Shown: piece after piece, positions 51,298 through 61,988 of the stretch
Layout of the letters: each line of letters begins with the position of its first letter
Numbering within the stretch: position 1 is the stretch's first letter
IMG/VR virus record: IMGVR_UViG_3300008117_000018
Span: 47,419 to 111,418 of that record
Length of the DNA stretch: 64,000 bases
From: a virus
Reading direction: 5' to 3' (one strand)
Notes under the pieces: model-generated
The model's database searches: none
Told to the model about the DNA's origin: nothing
The model's input: the letters and a program-made list of their open reading frames with translations, nothing else
Translations under genes and position numbers: made by a program

Positions 51298-53663
51298 TAT
51301 ATAATTCGTTGATATTTTGTAATCCAATTAACGGTTTGTGAACTAGTACCAGTAACTTGTACAATCAAGTTTCCTGTCGAACATGTAAATGAAAGATTTG
51401 TTGGTATAAGACCGGATTGCTTATCTAATTGAGCATTACTCAAAACAACATTAGCTGTACCACTAAAGTTAGTAAGCACAAGCTCTCTTCTCCAAGCACC
51501 CCATATTGTATTACTACAAGTAGCAGTAACATAAACTTCTACTATACTAGTAAAACCTTGAGGCACCGAAATAGTTGCAGCATTTATTGTAGAACCTGTA
51601 GTAGTTTGAGCGGTAGTTGTCAATCTACTAGCGGTCCAACTACCATTTCCAGAACTATCAGAAACCATTATATACTCATTATCAGCACCATTAGTCATTC
51701 TAAATCCAGTAGAAGATACAGTACCAACAACCTCCAACTTATAATTTGGAGAAGCTGTACCAAAACCAACTAAATCTCCTAAAACATTTATAGAACCATC
51801 CTCTGTTCTAAAGTGAGGAGCTGCCTTTCCATCAACACCACCTCTATCCGCTGAATATAATTGAAAACCATCAATAAAATTACTTTCTGTAGGACTTTGA
51901 TTTACTGAACTAGAAGTACTGCTATATAAATTTAGAGCATTATCAGGTGACAATTTCATCTGAAGATTAGAAAGTAAAGCTGAATTTTTATGCCACATAA
52001 AACCAGCATTAAATCCATCACGTGCAGTATTCGTACCATAATACAAAGTTGGATTCACAAAATGCATCCTATAAGGCACGTTATTTGCATCAACAAAAGA
52101 AGAATGTTGAAATAAAAATGTGTTATCACTATAAGTTCCAGTATTGGACCTTCTAGTTAAAGATATTTGACAATCACCAGATGTGCTGTAACCAGTATCA
52201 AATATCAATCTATTGTTATTATAACCAGCTATAGATATATCTCTTGTACCAATATCTGTTCTATTTCCAACTTTTAGATTACCATTTCCAGTAAACTCTA
52301 ATAGATTTAAATCATTTGCAGCATTTCTAATAATTAATGGTAAGTCCGTAGATGATGAACCCGTCGCGATTATAGTCAAATGTGCACCACTTCCAGTACC
52401 AGAACCAATTCCTAATTGGACAACATTTGTTGTGCTATTAAAAGTCAATCTTTGACTTTGTTGAACAAAATTACCAGATTGAAATAATAACTGATTATTT
52501 GTACCTCCAATTACTGATGTTGTTCCAATAACTATAGGGGTTGTAGCAATAGCTGATGAAGTCCAAGTTGCCAATCCAGTTGAATCCGAAATTAAATAAA
52601 AACCACTAGAAGCACCATCTGTTATCTTAAGTGTTTTTCCTGTAAACTGACCAGCAGTAACATTTGAGTAAGTTATTCGGTTAACAGGACCAATACTAAT
52701 ATGGTCATTAGTAGTTGAAGCAAAGGTCCACTCATCTGAATTTTCATCCCAATAAAAAGCCTGAGTAGCACCGGTTCCTCTATCAATAAAAATACCAGAA
52801 TCTAACGCAGGCGTTGATTGACTATGTGACAACACGATAATTGAATCACCAACTATTAAATTCGATGTATTAATAGTAGAAGAAGAACCTAAAATTGAAA
52901 AAGAACCAGTGACTAGTAAATCTCCTTGTATGTTAAGTAGATTACCATCAAAGGTCAAATTTACTTCCGCATTAGCTGAGTTAGAAGTACCATCTGATGT
53001 TAAAATTCTATTATTTGAAAAATTAGAAATTGTGTTAAATCCTGTTCCAGAAGTACCAGCGGTACCACTAGATCCACTAGAACCGGATGTTCCTGATGAA
53101 CCAGAAGTGCCGGAGGTACCAGACGAACCACTAGTTCCAGAAGTTCCACTAGTTCCAGAAGTTCCACTAAAACCAGAGGTTCCAGAAGTACCAACTGAAC
53201 CAATAGAAACAGATGAACCTAACAATCTTAACGAGTCTGTGCTCGTAGGTGCCGGTCTATCAACATCTATAGATAAGGCTGTACCAGAAATAGTATAATC
53301 AATCGATGATTGCATTAATTGACCATTGATAAAAAATAGATTTGATGGATACAACAATGGATAAGCTAATACAAAGTTTTTGTTTACACCATTTTGTGTT
53401 CCAGATATCGGTATTTCTATAATACTTTGAGTAGCAACCAAAGACTGAGTCCATGTTGCCAAACCAGTACCATCAGAAGTTAAAACATATCCAGATTGTT
53501 GATTACCATCAACAATCTTTATTTTACCAACTAAAGAAAAAACATCGCTATTTTGGTCCCAACTTAGCTTGTTTACATCTTCACTAACCGAACTTCCAGT
53601 TCCCAAAAAAAGTATGGAACCTTGAGAAGCTCCTCGTAGTTGTTTAATATCAATTTGAGCCAT
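51297..53663 (-). CDS. Tail fibre protein with short collagen-like region, 788 aa
   Basis: N-terminus MAQIDIKQLRGASQGSILFLG with an attachment-type beta region, [10 protein letters not shown] repeats at about 157-207, then long beta repeats typical of T4-type long-fibre distal parts: LIVGDSIIVLSHSQSTPALDSGIFIDRGTG, LKVGNRTDIGTRDISIAG, VLGDLVGFGTASPNYKLEVVG. The C-terminal 100 residues form a beta sandwich (FTSIVEVYVTATCSNTIWGAW). TTAATATATA lies 28 bases upstream; it heads a three-gene operon down to 49399. Confidence 0.82.
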   Translation of the reverse strand: MAQIDIKQLRGASQGSILFLGTGSSVSEDVNKLSWDQNSDVFSLVGKIKIVDGNQQSGYVLTSDGTGLATWTQSLVATQSIIEIPISGTQNGVNKNFVLAYPLLYPSNLFFINGQLMQSSIDYTISGTALSIDVDRPAPTSTDSLRLLGSSVSIGSVGTSGTSGFSGTSGTSGTSGTSGSSGTSGTSGSSGTSGSSGSSGTAGTSGTGFNTISNFSNNRILTSDGTSNSANAEVNLTFDGNLLNIQGDLLVTGSFSILGSSSTINTSNLIVGDSIIVLSHSQSTPALDSGIFIDRGTGATQAFYWDENSDEWTFASTTNDHISIGPVNRITYSNVTAGQFTGKTLKITDGASSGFYLISDSTGLATWTSSAIATTPIVIGTTSVIGGTNNQLLFQSGNFVQQSQRLTFNSTTNVVQLGIGSGTGSGAHLTIIATGSSSTDLPLIIRNAANDLNLLEFTGNGNLKVGNRTDIGTRDISIAGYNNNRLIFDTGYSTSGDCQISLTRRSNTGTYSDNTFLFQHSSFVDANNVPYRMHFVNPTLYYGTNTARDGFNAGFMWHKNSALLSNLQMKLSPDNALNLYSSTSSSVNQSPTESNFIDGFQLYSADRGGVDGKAAPHFRTEDGSINVLGDLVGFGTASPNYKLEVVGTVSSTGFRMTNGADNEYIMVSDSSGNGSWTASRLTTTAQTTTGSTINAATISVPQGFTSIVEVYVTATCSNTIWGAWRRELVLTNFSGTANVVLSNAQLDKQSGLIPTNLSFTCSTGNLIVQVTGTSSQTVNWITKYQRII

Positions 53664-53691
53664 TAACGACTAATAAATTTTTTCACTTATC

Positions 53692-53701
53692 TATATATTA
53701 A
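53692..53701 (-). promoter_or_regulatory. TTAATATATA element, long-distance class
   Basis: Exact 10-mer on the minus strand, 28 bases before the ATG of the 788-residue fibre; follows a terminator. Confidence 0.57.
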
Positions 53702-53728
53702 AACAATTTATCCTATTTTGAACGAAGC

Positions 53729-53762
53729 ACAAAAAAAGGAGTAAGTTTTCTTACTCCTTTCT
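53729..53762 (-). terminator. Rho-independent terminator, minus strand
   Basis: AAAGGAGTAAG-AAAA-CTTACTCCTTT stem followed on the minus strand by a T run. It ends the 53774-56539 fibre gene. Confidence 0.9.
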
Positions 53763-53773
53763 AATATTTATTA

Positions 53774-56539
53774 TTAAGATTCATAAACTATATCTATAAC
53801 ATCAGTAGTAGATAAATCATATCCAGCAACTAATCCGTTCCAGTATAGTTGTTGACCGGCTACAATATCTACAAAAGCCTCAGCAACTGAAGCAGTTGAA
53901 GAAATATAACAATCTACTAAAGAAGCTGTACCATTACCTAATCTTTGTAACTGACCATTAACATAAACTTGTATTCTTGAGTAATCATTAGGTGTTGATG
54001 ATAATAAAACTGCAGTAGGAGAATCATCACCAGTTGTAACAGAAGCATTTGTTCTATCATATACAGGTTGTGAAGCACCAGCAATTACTGATAATACGCC
54101 ACCTGAGAAAGTAAGACCAGTACCAGCTATTGTTGGAGAAACCTCTACATTATTACTATTAATAGTAAGTCCATTTGCAACATTCACATCTAAAGTTATA
54201 AAACCAGACGTACCACCACCTGATAGACCACTACCCGCAGTAACTCCTGTTATGAAATCACCATTTATTGAATCAATAGCATTCCAGATTGAAGCAGTTC
54301 CAGCATCAACATAACCTTTAGAAACAAGTGAATAACTGACAAATGTACCAGAATAATCTGATGTATATACCAATCCTTTTTGATTTGATGTTGTGATTGA
54401 ACCAGTTGCCGTATTCACCGTAAACTCGTTAGTAGAAATAATATCCACACTACCAGTTGCGTATATAGTCACATCACCACCATACATATCTATAGATCCA
54501 GAATTACCAACATCCACTAAAAATAATCCATTATCTAATTGAACATCAACAGTAGAACCAGTAAGAGTAAGTATATCAAAATCTTGTATAGTTAAATCAT
54601 ATCCATCAGAATTTAAGAAAGTATCTTGAATTAGATTTCCTCCTAATCCTAAAAACCCTGGAGCAATTTCAGTTAAACCATTTGTTGCCCCAACTCCAGA
54701 TACAGCAGAGTCAACATAAGCCTTAGTAACCAATGAGAATGTAGTAAAGTTAGCCGTATAATCTCCTTCATATACAAGTCCTTTATTAGCTATGTTATCT
54801 TTTATTAACAAATAGTTACCAGTAGAACCATCAATACCACCTAAAGTCTGAGAGTCATTAGTAACTCTAATTGAGTTAGCAATTCCATTAGACTCTGAAT
54901 TCAATGATGAATCGTTGTATGTTGTTTTTATAACAGAGAATGTAGCAACATCACCAGATTTTAAAGAAGCGATTACATTTGTAATTTGTAATTTATTTTC
55001 AGCATTTGGAATACCACTTTCAACTTTGACATCAGCTCCATTGGATGCGGTAAATGTAAGAGACCCAATATTTTCTATTGTAAAATCATTAGTTGCTGCT
55101 TGTATCTTAGTAGTTTGACTTAAAGTACCACCTAAATAAACTTTATCAGATACTATTTCAAGTCCGTTTCCAACGTTAACAGAAAGTACTCCACCACTTG
55201 CTGATAAACCAGCTCCGGCTAAATTACCTGCGAACCCCGATGTATCAATAAATATTTGAGAGCCATTTTGTGTCAATCCAGTTCCAGTAATAGAATTAAA
55301 ATCTATTGATATAGCATTTCCATTCTGCGTAAGACCTGTGCTTGTAATATCATTGAAATTGACTGACAATTGATTACCCGACTTTGTAAGTCCAGTACCA
55401 GCTTCTGTAATTATTGATGAAACAGAACCAGAAAAACCAGCAGACCACAATGATGTAGTATTATCCCAAATTAAAGCGGCATATGTTCCACCACCTAAGT
55501 TTGCTTCAATACCTGTATTTAATGCATTATAAGGACCAGAATAAGTCGCATTTAATGTAAGGATATTATCTTGAACTAAAATTGTCTCTGTACTTATGTA
55601 AGAAACCGTTCCATTAACGGTTAAATCTCCATTAATAGTTACAGAATCTTGAAAAGTTCTATCACCTGTAATAGTATCTTTTAATCTAATTGAATCTAAA
55701 TTTATCTCTAATGAATCAGAATTAACATTAACGTCTAAAGCCGAACCATTATCTGTTAAACCATCACCAGCTAGTGTTGAGGTAATTTCAGAAGTATTAA
55801 CACTAAGAACACCAGTTGTGAAATCTAATCCATTTCCAGCCAAAGATGAATCTATTATAATATCGTTTCCTGAAAATGTTAATCCTGAATTTGCTCCTAA
55901 ATTCACACTCAATGTGATAGCTCCTTGTGTTCCACCTCCACTTAGACCACTACCAGCAGTTACACCAGTTATACTACCTAAACCTGTTGATGTAAAATCA
56001 GACAATGTGTCTCCAACATAAACATACAGGGCAATAGATGAAGGCGCACCTCCAGTGACGTCTTGTTGAAAGAACACACCTGAGTTATATTGGTAAATCC
56101 AGTTTCTAGCATCACCAGGAGGTATCAAAGAAGCACCAGTATAAGGTTTAGCCTCAAAAGTCAAACCATATGAAGGCGGAATACCATTTCTTACTCTAGA
56201 TCCAGTTGTTATTCCAGATAAAACACCAGAACCATAAGCATATGGTAAAGATGTTATAGGGTCGGTTCCGGATGGTGCTGCAACCGGCCAACTTGCAAAA
56301 TAACCTCGACCATTTGAAGTTCCATCAAGAGTCAAACTAGCAGTTACTCCGATAGCCACACCCTGACTAACCGCAATACTTGCAGTTCCTGGTATGTCAT
56401 TTACCCATATATTAGACGAATCTAAGTTAAAAAATATACCTTCCGCTTCGTTGTCAACACCTTTAATTGTGTCAGTCATCGATTTACCTAAGATATTCTT
56501 AAGAGCTATTGCCGCTTGTGTAGATGATGTTAAACTCAT
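53774..56539 (-). CDS. Tail fibre protein, 921 aa
   Basis: Long beta-repeat fibre. N-terminus MSLTSSTQAAIALKNILGKSMTD is helical, probably the attachment end. Then repeated strands of the form GAGLSASGGVLSVN and VTAGSGLSGGGTQGAITL (residues about 195-460), KAYVDSAVSG segments, and a second repeat set. The C-terminal domain (about 830-921) has YSRIQVYVNGQLQRLGNGTASLVDCY and ends VIDIVYES. A similar end domain, VFVNGQEFEVGYGTTTSVPCYFS, closes the 59249-60829 protein. No enzyme motif; a large proximal or long tail fibre. Confidence 0.8.
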   Translation of the reverse strand: MSLTSSTQAAIALKNILGKSMTDTIKGVDNEAEGIFFNLDSSNIWVNDIPGTASIAVSQGVAIGVTASLTLDGTSNGRGYFASWPVAAPSGTDPITSLPYAYGSGVLSGITTGSRVRNGIPPSYGLTFEAKPYTGASLIPPGDARNWIYQYNSGVFFQQDVTGGAPSSIALYVYVGDTLSDFTSTGLGSITGVTAGSGLSGGGTQGAITLSVNLGANSGLTFSGNDIIIDSSLAGNGLDFTTGVLSVNTSEITSTLAGDGLTDNGSALDVNVNSDSLEINLDSIRLKDTITGDRTFQDSVTINGDLTVNGTVSYISTETILVQDNILTLNATYSGPYNALNTGIEANLGGGTYAALIWDNTTSLWSAGFSGSVSSIITEAGTGLTKSGNQLSVNFNDITSTGLTQNGNAISIDFNSITGTGLTQNGSQIFIDTSGFAGNLAGAGLSASGGVLSVNVGNGLEIVSDKVYLGGTLSQTTKIQAATNDFTIENIGSLTFTASNGADVKVESGIPNAENKLQITNVIASLKSGDVATFSVIKTTYNDSSLNSESNGIANSIRVTNDSQTLGGIDGSTGNYLLIKDNIANKGLVYEGDYTANFTTFSLVTKAYVDSAVSGVGATNGLTEIAPGFLGLGGNLIQDTFLNSDGYDLTIQDFDILTLTGSTVDVQLDNGLFLVDVGNSGSIDMYGGDVTIYATGSVDIISTNEFTVNTATGSITTSNQKGLVYTSDYSGTFVSYSLVSKGYVDAGTASIWNAIDSINGDFITGVTAGSGLSGGGTSGFITLDVNVANGLTINSNNVEVSPTIAGTGLTFSGGVLSVIAGASQPVYDRTNASVTTGDDSPTAVLLSSTPNDYSRIQVYVNGQLQRLGNGTASLVDCYISSTASVAEAFVDIVAGQQLYWNGLVAGYDLSTTDVIDIVYES

Positions 56540-56567
56540 TTTTTATATTTATTTTTTCATTTTATTT

Positions 56568-59192
56568 TTAAGAATAATTAAACGTTATACCAGTAAACGA
56601 ACCACTAAACGATGGACCAACGGTGATTCTAATCAACATAATTCCGTTAGTGTTTGCTGTATTTTTTGTTCCTATATTTAATCCCCAGTTAGTATTAAAT
56701 GCTCTACCAGCACCAGTAGCATTATTTCTCACACCATCACCATCATTCCATTGACCGGTAAGAAAATCATTGTAAGCATCTAACCAACCAGTCTCAGCAG
56801 AAGAAGCACCAGGAGCTTTAATTTCTACCCAGATGTAATTTCCTGTTAGAGGGGTAGATTTAGCAACAAATGTACCACCAGAACCTAGTATCTGCATTAC
56901 AAAGTTTGCAGTCGTTGGAGATACCTGTCTAAACCATCTAACATATTGTCTATTACCAGTGGCTCCTGAATAATCAGTTGCTAAATTTCCGAAATTAGCA
57001 TTTGATGTCAACACACCAGGTGTGCTAAAGTTTGTAGTCGGATATATTAAAGTACTATTGTAAACTTGTAATCCGTCATTGTAACCAGAACCACCAGATA
57101 TTAATGATTGGGTTGAATCCCAAGCATTAGATGTAGTAGAACCATATGTATCATATTGATTTCCAACATACGTACCAACTAATCTGTATCTTTCATCATC
57201 AAATCCCTCACAAGTTGTACCAACAGCGGTTGAAGAAGCAGCAACGTTGTCTAAATAGACATTTGTCACCGACACAGCACCACCTGTCGAGTTACCCTGA
57301 ATAGTTCTTTTAGCATTTACACTCAACGAAATTGATTCATTTAATCTTCGTTTTGCTAAAGAGATGATGTTAAAAGTAGCAGGAGCATTATTCTGATCAG
57401 AATTTGATATTTTGAATTGTTTTGCTTCGTTACCACCAGAAGCTGCTAATGAATATTGTGTTGAAACTGTCAATATTGGAGTAGTTGCTCCAGTACTTGT
57501 TTCATTAAATGTGATAGCATCAGCACCTGAATAATATGTATTTCTGTATAAGTTGTCTATAGTAACATCATAACTAACAGTACCACCTGTATAATAATTG
57601 ATACCTGATAGATACTTGCTACCTGTTAATGTGTAACCAGTGATAGTTGCTCCCGAAATTGATGTAGCAGTAGTATCACCATCAATAATAAATTCATATC
57701 TTGTTAATGTTCTTGTGAAACTTGGAGCGTTATCATGAACTACATATACATAGTTATAACCATAAACTATATCAGGATCATTACCTCTTAATAACCAAGT
57801 TCCAGTTCTATTCCAAAATTGCTCAAAAACAGCACCTTGTGGGAACTTAGAAGCAGTAGCAGCACCTACACTGAAACCAGTCGTTGTACCACCAGTCGTT
57901 GTATTCTGAGCCGCTAAGTTAGATAGTGTTATTGTTGCTGATGTTTTTTCAACTCCGTTAACGTACATTTTTAACGTTCCTACGTTAGCATCTCCAAAAG
58001 TATCAGCACCATATGCGGGTGTTGGTGTAGTAGTACTAGCAGACACTTGATCATTTAATGTTCCAGAAATATTTCCAGAAGCACTAGCAGAAATTGCTAA
58101 TCGTTTTCCAGTCGCAGTCCAAGTTCCATCTACTGAAATAGGTGAAGAAGGTGCGAAAGTAGCACTGATATAATTAAATCCAGATATTGGATTATTACCA
58201 TCAAAACTCAATTTACCATTAGCCAAAGTTCCAGCTTTACTACCAGTCCAATCAGATAAGTCCGGAGCATCAGGTGGAACCAACGCACTTAATAATTCGT
58301 TGATATTATCTACTGCATGACCTATTGGTGTTGAGTTAGTAAAACTAAATACACCATCAGCATAAGTTCCGTCTTCAGCTGGACCAATTGCAACCGTTGT
58401 AGAGCCACTTGTCAAATCTAAAGAAACCGTTCCAGCATTTGTCAATCTACCCTGTGTGTCTACGGTAAATGTTGGTATCTGAGTTGATGAACCATAACTA
58501 CCTGCAGTAACACCTGTCGTACTTAATTGTAATGTATCAGATGATATCGTTAAACCAGTAGAAGAGGATAAACCAACATTTATATGAAATTCATTTCCAA
58601 CTTGAATCAAACCATCTCCAGGTGTTATAACACCTGCAGAAGAAAACTGAACCCAATGTTGTGACTCGGTACCTACTAATATGTTAAAATCAGAAGAGTC
58701 TGATACATTCAAAACCCAACCTGAACCAGAATATAAATCACCATTTCCTACAAAAACGAAATCACCAATCTGAACCTCACCTATTGTTGGAAGACCATCA
58801 GCATCTAAAGATCTTGACCAAGTTCCTGTTGCAACTACATAAATACCGTTTGATGCAGTAGGGTTAGAATTATCTTGACCATTTACTAAAACTCTTTCAC
58901 CAACTTCGACATCATGATTATCAATTGATTGTGTTCCCGATAAAGTTATAGGTGAATTAGATACAACATGAACAGACTCTTTGATATTAAGACCTTGAGC
59001 AACAGCATCAACATAGTTTTTATTAACTACGTCATGACCCACAAGTATATTTTCGTCTGCTTGTCTTAATGTAGACCCAGCATTAAAGCTCATTGTAGCC
59101 GCTGTTGTAAAGGTTACTAGACCATTAAGTCCACTAACTTTGTTTAGTGATAGAGAGGAGTCTCTAAGTTGTTTTCCATCAAGTAGTGACAT
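56568..59192 (-). CDS. Tail fibre protein, 874 aa
   Basis: N-terminus MSLLDGKQLRDSSLSLNKVSG and KNYVDAVAQGLNIKESVHVVS, followed by ERVLVNGQDNSNPTASNGIYVV, the fibre module also seen in the 47851-49308 protein. The middle has VDNINELLSALVPPDAPDLSDW and IG-like segments. C-terminal 250 residues (FDDERYRLVGTYVGNQYDTYGS to GSFTGITFNYS) form a separate beta domain rich in Trp and Asn, a candidate receptor-binding head. A variant of the late element precedes it by 26 bases. Confidence 0.8.
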   Translation of the reverse strand: MSLLDGKQLRDSSLSLNKVSGLNGLVTFTTAATMSFNAGSTLRQADENILVGHDVVNKNYVDAVAQGLNIKESVHVVSNSPITLSGTQSIDNHDVEVGERVLVNGQDNSNPTASNGIYVVATGTWSRSLDADGLPTIGEVQIGDFVFVGNGDLYSGSGWVLNVSDSSDFNILVGTESQHWVQFSSAGVITPGDGLIQVGNEFHINVGLSSSTGLTISSDTLQLSTTGVTAGSYGSSTQIPTFTVDTQGRLTNAGTVSLDLTSGSTTVAIGPAEDGTYADGVFSFTNSTPIGHAVDNINELLSALVPPDAPDLSDWTGSKAGTLANGKLSFDGNNPISGFNYISATFAPSSPISVDGTWTATGKRLAISASASGNISGTLNDQVSASTTTPTPAYGADTFGDANVGTLKMYVNGVEKTSATITLSNLAAQNTTTGGTTTGFSVGAATASKFPQGAVFEQFWNRTGTWLLRGNDPDIVYGYNYVYVVHDNAPSFTRTLTRYEFIIDGDTTATSISGATITGYTLTGSKYLSGINYYTGGTVSYDVTIDNLYRNTYYSGADAITFNETSTGATTPILTVSTQYSLAASGGNEAKQFKISNSDQNNAPATFNIISLAKRRLNESISLSVNAKRTIQGNSTGGAVSVTNVYLDNVAASSTAVGTTCEGFDDERYRLVGTYVGNQYDTYGSTTSNAWDSTQSLISGGSGYNDGLQVYNSTLIYPTTNFSTPGVLTSNANFGNLATDYSGATGNRQYVRWFRQVSPTTANFVMQILGSGGTFVAKSTPLTGNYIWVEIKAPGASSAETGWLDAYNDFLTGQWNDGDGVRNNATGAGRAFNTNWGLNIGTKNTANTNGIMLIRITVGPSFSGSFTGITFNYS

Positions 59193-59218
59193 ATTTTATT
59201 TTATTTTTTTAATTTTCT

Positions 59219-59228
59219 TATATATTAT
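59219..59228 (-). promoter_or_regulatory. Variant late element ATAATATATA
   Basis: Nine of ten positions match TTAATATATA on the minus strand, 26 bases before the ATG of the 874-residue fibre; the distance fits the long class. Confidence 0.4.
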
Positions 59229-59248
59229 ATTTTTAATCTCTAAAATTT

Positions 59249-60829
59249 CTAATTTATATAATAAAGTGAAATTCTCCATGTTGAATAAAGATCGGTTCCA
59301 ACGAAATTACCATTCCAATAAAGAGCATCACCTGATTGTACATTTATTTTTGATGTGACTCCACCGTCGTCACTGAAATAACAAGGAACACTTGTTGTAG
59401 TTCCATAACCTACTTCAAATTCTTGACCATTAACAAATACTCCTACATAACCACCAGGTAAAGGTGTCTGTGAAATAGTTAAACCAGTAAATTGCCCATC
59501 ACCATTTGTTGTAAAAGCCATTTGAAAGTTCTTATCACTAGAAGTAAGTGTACCAGAAGTTTGAGAAGGATCCAACCAATTAAATTTTCCTGCATTATCT
59601 ACAGATAAAATGTATCCAGCAGTAGCACCACCATTTGTTCCTGTATCTAATTTTGAAGCAGTTAATGAACCATCCTTAACTATTGCAGACACAGATAATC
59701 CCATAATTGTGTTTTCTTGTGTAAAGTCTATAGTTTCAGAATCATTAAATGAAGTAGTCAACCCTGTATTTAGTGTAATAAAAGCTAAACTTCCGCTATT
59801 TGAAATAGTACCTCCTGATAAGTATAATGAACCATTTACTACAATGATTTGACCATAATTGACTAATGTTCCAGCAATTGTTAAATCAGAATATACCCAA
59901 TATTGATAATAAGGTGGAACAACTATGTAATCGGTAGGTTCAATGTAATATTTTACATTAAATAAATCTTCGTTTACAAAAGGTCTATTCAATTGAAAAT
60001 CTACACCATCATAAACAACAGTATAAACAACATTAGCTTGTATATCCGATGGTAAGAGATCCACTACGCCAGAAGGAGTTGGTTTTTTTATGTAAGCAGA
60101 GCCCAAAGAATTTATATTTAAAGATGCGGTTGTTCCAACATTTTGAGCTGAAAATTTGACTAAAAAAACTGAATCTTGATTATAATTACTGATTGGAGGT
60201 GTTGTAGTTGCAATATAATCAACACCATTACTTGTCGAAGCAGCTAAATTTCTTACTTGACCAAGTTTTTCTTTTTGCCAAGCACCAGTGGGAAAATTAC
60301 CTTCATATTTATAAATTGAGTTATCTTCATCATCTACTCTCACAGACATTCCATCTTTAGGAACAGTCAAAGTCCAAGTTGAAGAGTTCCATTCTGCTAC
60401 TTGCGAAGAAGTAAACGAACTCCATTGAGCACCCGACAATACTATAGATGAATCAATTCCTAATAAATATCTATCTCCAATTGAAGGAGACCCAGGCTGA
60501 GAAAAAGCAACAGAAATAACGGAATCAATCCATTCGGTTCCCCCACCACCACCAGATCCTCCAGAACCACTGAATTCTTTCCAATTGGAGTTATCCATGA
60601 TACTAGTGGAAACAAAATTATATGTTAATTGATATGTTTTATTATCACTTTGAACATAACACATCATACCCCATTCTCTTCTTTCAAAAATAATTGCATT
60701 CCGTGTTGTTATATCTATAGCAGTGTGTAGACCACCACGAATTTCAGTAGCAAATGCGGATGCTATTGGATCTAACGAGTCGTTAGGTCTTATCGCTGAT
60801 GATATTAATGTTCCTACGTTTTTAGCCAT
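59249..60829 (-). CDS. Tail fibre protein, 526 aa
   Basis: N-terminus MAKNVGTLISSAIRPNDSLDPIASAFATEIRGGLHTA is conserved-looking and probably joins the baseplate or another fibre. A Gly/Ser linker (about 90-97), then VAFSQPGSPSIGDRYLLGID and VRVDDEDNSIYKYEGNF beta modules, FIKKPTPSG-like beta region and a C-terminal end domain (VFVNGQEFEVGYGTTT ... ISLYYIN) shared with the 921-residue fibre. Located as second gene after the 60858-61868 gene, 28 bases away. Confidence 0.8.
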   Translation of the reverse strand: MAKNVGTLISSAIRPNDSLDPIASAFATEIRGGLHTAIDITTRNAIIFERREWGMMCYVQSDNKTYQLTYNFVSTSIMDNSNWKEFSGSGGSGGGGGTEWIDSVISVAFSQPGSPSIGDRYLLGIDSSIVLSGAQWSSFTSSQVAEWNSSTWTLTVPKDGMSVRVDDEDNSIYKYEGNFPTGAWQKEKLGQVRNLAASTSNGVDYIATTTPPISNYNQDSVFLVKFSAQNVGTTASLNINSLGSAYIKKPTPSGVVDLLPSDIQANVVYTVVYDGVDFQLNRPFVNEDLFNVKYYIEPTDYIVVPPYYQYWVYSDLTIAGTLVNYGQIIVVNGSLYLSGGTISNSGSLAFITLNTGLTTSFNDSETIDFTQENTIMGLSVSAIVKDGSLTASKLDTGTNGGATAGYILSVDNAGKFNWLDPSQTSGTLTSSDKNFQMAFTTNGDGQFTGLTISQTPLPGGYVGVFVNGQEFEVGYGTTTSVPCYFSDDGGVTSKINVQSGDALYWNGNFVGTDLYSTWRISLYYIN

Positions 60830-60857
60830 TTAACATTTATTTTTCTTTTTTATATAT

Positions 60858-61868
60858 TTAACTAACTATAACATCTAAAGCTGAGTTTTGAACCGTATTT
60901 GTTATCCAAACCTCAAAATTAGTAGTAAAACCATATTGATTTACAAATGGCTGAGCAGTTCTAATTCTTGTAAAAGCATTGCTTGAAAAACCACCTACTG
61001 TAAAACTTGGGGCAGTAGCACCACTAACCGAAGAAGGCCAAGCAAATACTAAATAATTACCACCTCCTCCAATTTGACTATAACTTTTATTTTTAGTGGT
61101 AGATAATTGACTACTTAAATTCTGTATTACTGTATCAGTAACAATAGATGAAACCATAGATGCTGAACCAGGATTATAAAATAAATTTGGATTACCAATA
61201 GAAGATAAATTCACATTGCCCCAGAAAATTCTATTCATCCAAGTAAAAGTAGCAGAACTATTGTAAGTTCCAGTACCATCATTAACAGAGATAGGAAAAG
61301 TCTGTACATAGGATGCTCCCGGTGAGACAGGATAAAAACCAGTTGTAGTCTGACTACCAGCAACACTTGAAGACCAAGGTGGTCCACCAGTAGAATAAGG
61401 AACACTATTAACAGTTATAGAACTAATATCATTAGTTTTTTTGGTTACACTCCAATTCAAAGTGATAGAAGAAAGAGGTACAGGATAGCCATACTCAGCC
61501 TGATTACTTCCAGAAACACTAATACTAACAACTGGACTCTGATAAGGATAAAGTAATTTATCAAACATCTGAGAAATAGTTAAGTTAGAAAAAGTTGAAC
61601 CTGCTGGAATACCACCAATCGTAACTGGTGTAGGAGTAGAATTTGAATAAAACAGAGATACAGAAGCAGATGCTGCAGTCGCAACCACAATAGATAAATC
61701 ATCAACTTTCTTCCACAAAGAGTAAACAGGGCTACGTATATCAATAGGATCAATTAAATTACTATTATTATCTAATAGATTCTTCAATAAATCATCTACG
61801 TTATCATACAAATCTGTAGCTGTAACCGCTTCAAAACCAGTAACAGAATATGAGCCAACTAATGCCAT
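60858..61868 (-). CDS. Fibre-associated protein, 336 aa
   Basis: Start set at ATG 61868 (MALVGSYSVTGFEAVTATD), because the 12 codons upstream cover the AT-rich leader with TATATATAC. N-terminal helical part (LYDNVDDLLKNLLDNNSNLIDPIDIRSPVYSLWKKVDD), then the GGIPAGSTFSNLTISQMFDKLLYP block that recurs in the 47851-49308 protein, then beta modules to the end (FTRIRTAQPF ... NTVQNSALDVIVS). Probably a baseplate-proximal fibre or adaptor. Confidence 0.76.
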   Translation of the reverse strand: MALVGSYSVTGFEAVTATDLYDNVDDLLKNLLDNNSNLIDPIDIRSPVYSLWKKVDDLSIVVATAASASVSLFYSNSTPTPVTIGGIPAGSTFSNLTISQMFDKLLYPYQSPVVSISVSGSNQAEYGYPVPLSSITLNWSVTKKTNDISSITVNSVPYSTGGPPWSSSVAGSQTTTGFYPVSPGASYVQTFPISVNDGTGTYNSSATFTWMNRIFWGNVNLSSIGNPNLFYNPGSASMVSSIVTDTVIQNLSSQLSTTKNKSYSQIGGGGNYLVFAWPSSVSGATAPSFTVGGFSSNAFTRIRTAQPFVNQYGFTTNFEVWITNTVQNSALDVIVS

Positions 61869-61988
61869 TAAAAAAATTAATTTTAAGTATATATAAAATA
61901 CCAAAAACTAAATAAAAGAAAACTTATGGAAAAATTTAAATTTTGAGAAACCAAAAATCAATTAAGAATGTATCATGATGTTTCATGT
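61869..61988. other. 120-bp intergenic region
   Basis: AT-rich spacer between two minus-strand genes. It holds TATATATAC near 61883-61893 and poly-A/T tracts but no hairpin terminator and no exact TTAATATATA. It probably carries the promoter of the 60858-61868 gene. Confidence 0.4.

Noticed and set aside
61869-61904. Upstream start for the 60858 gene (MVFYIYLKLIF)
   Set aside because: These codons come from the AT-rich leader with TATATATAC; MALVGSYS matches the MA- starts of neighbouring fibre genes.
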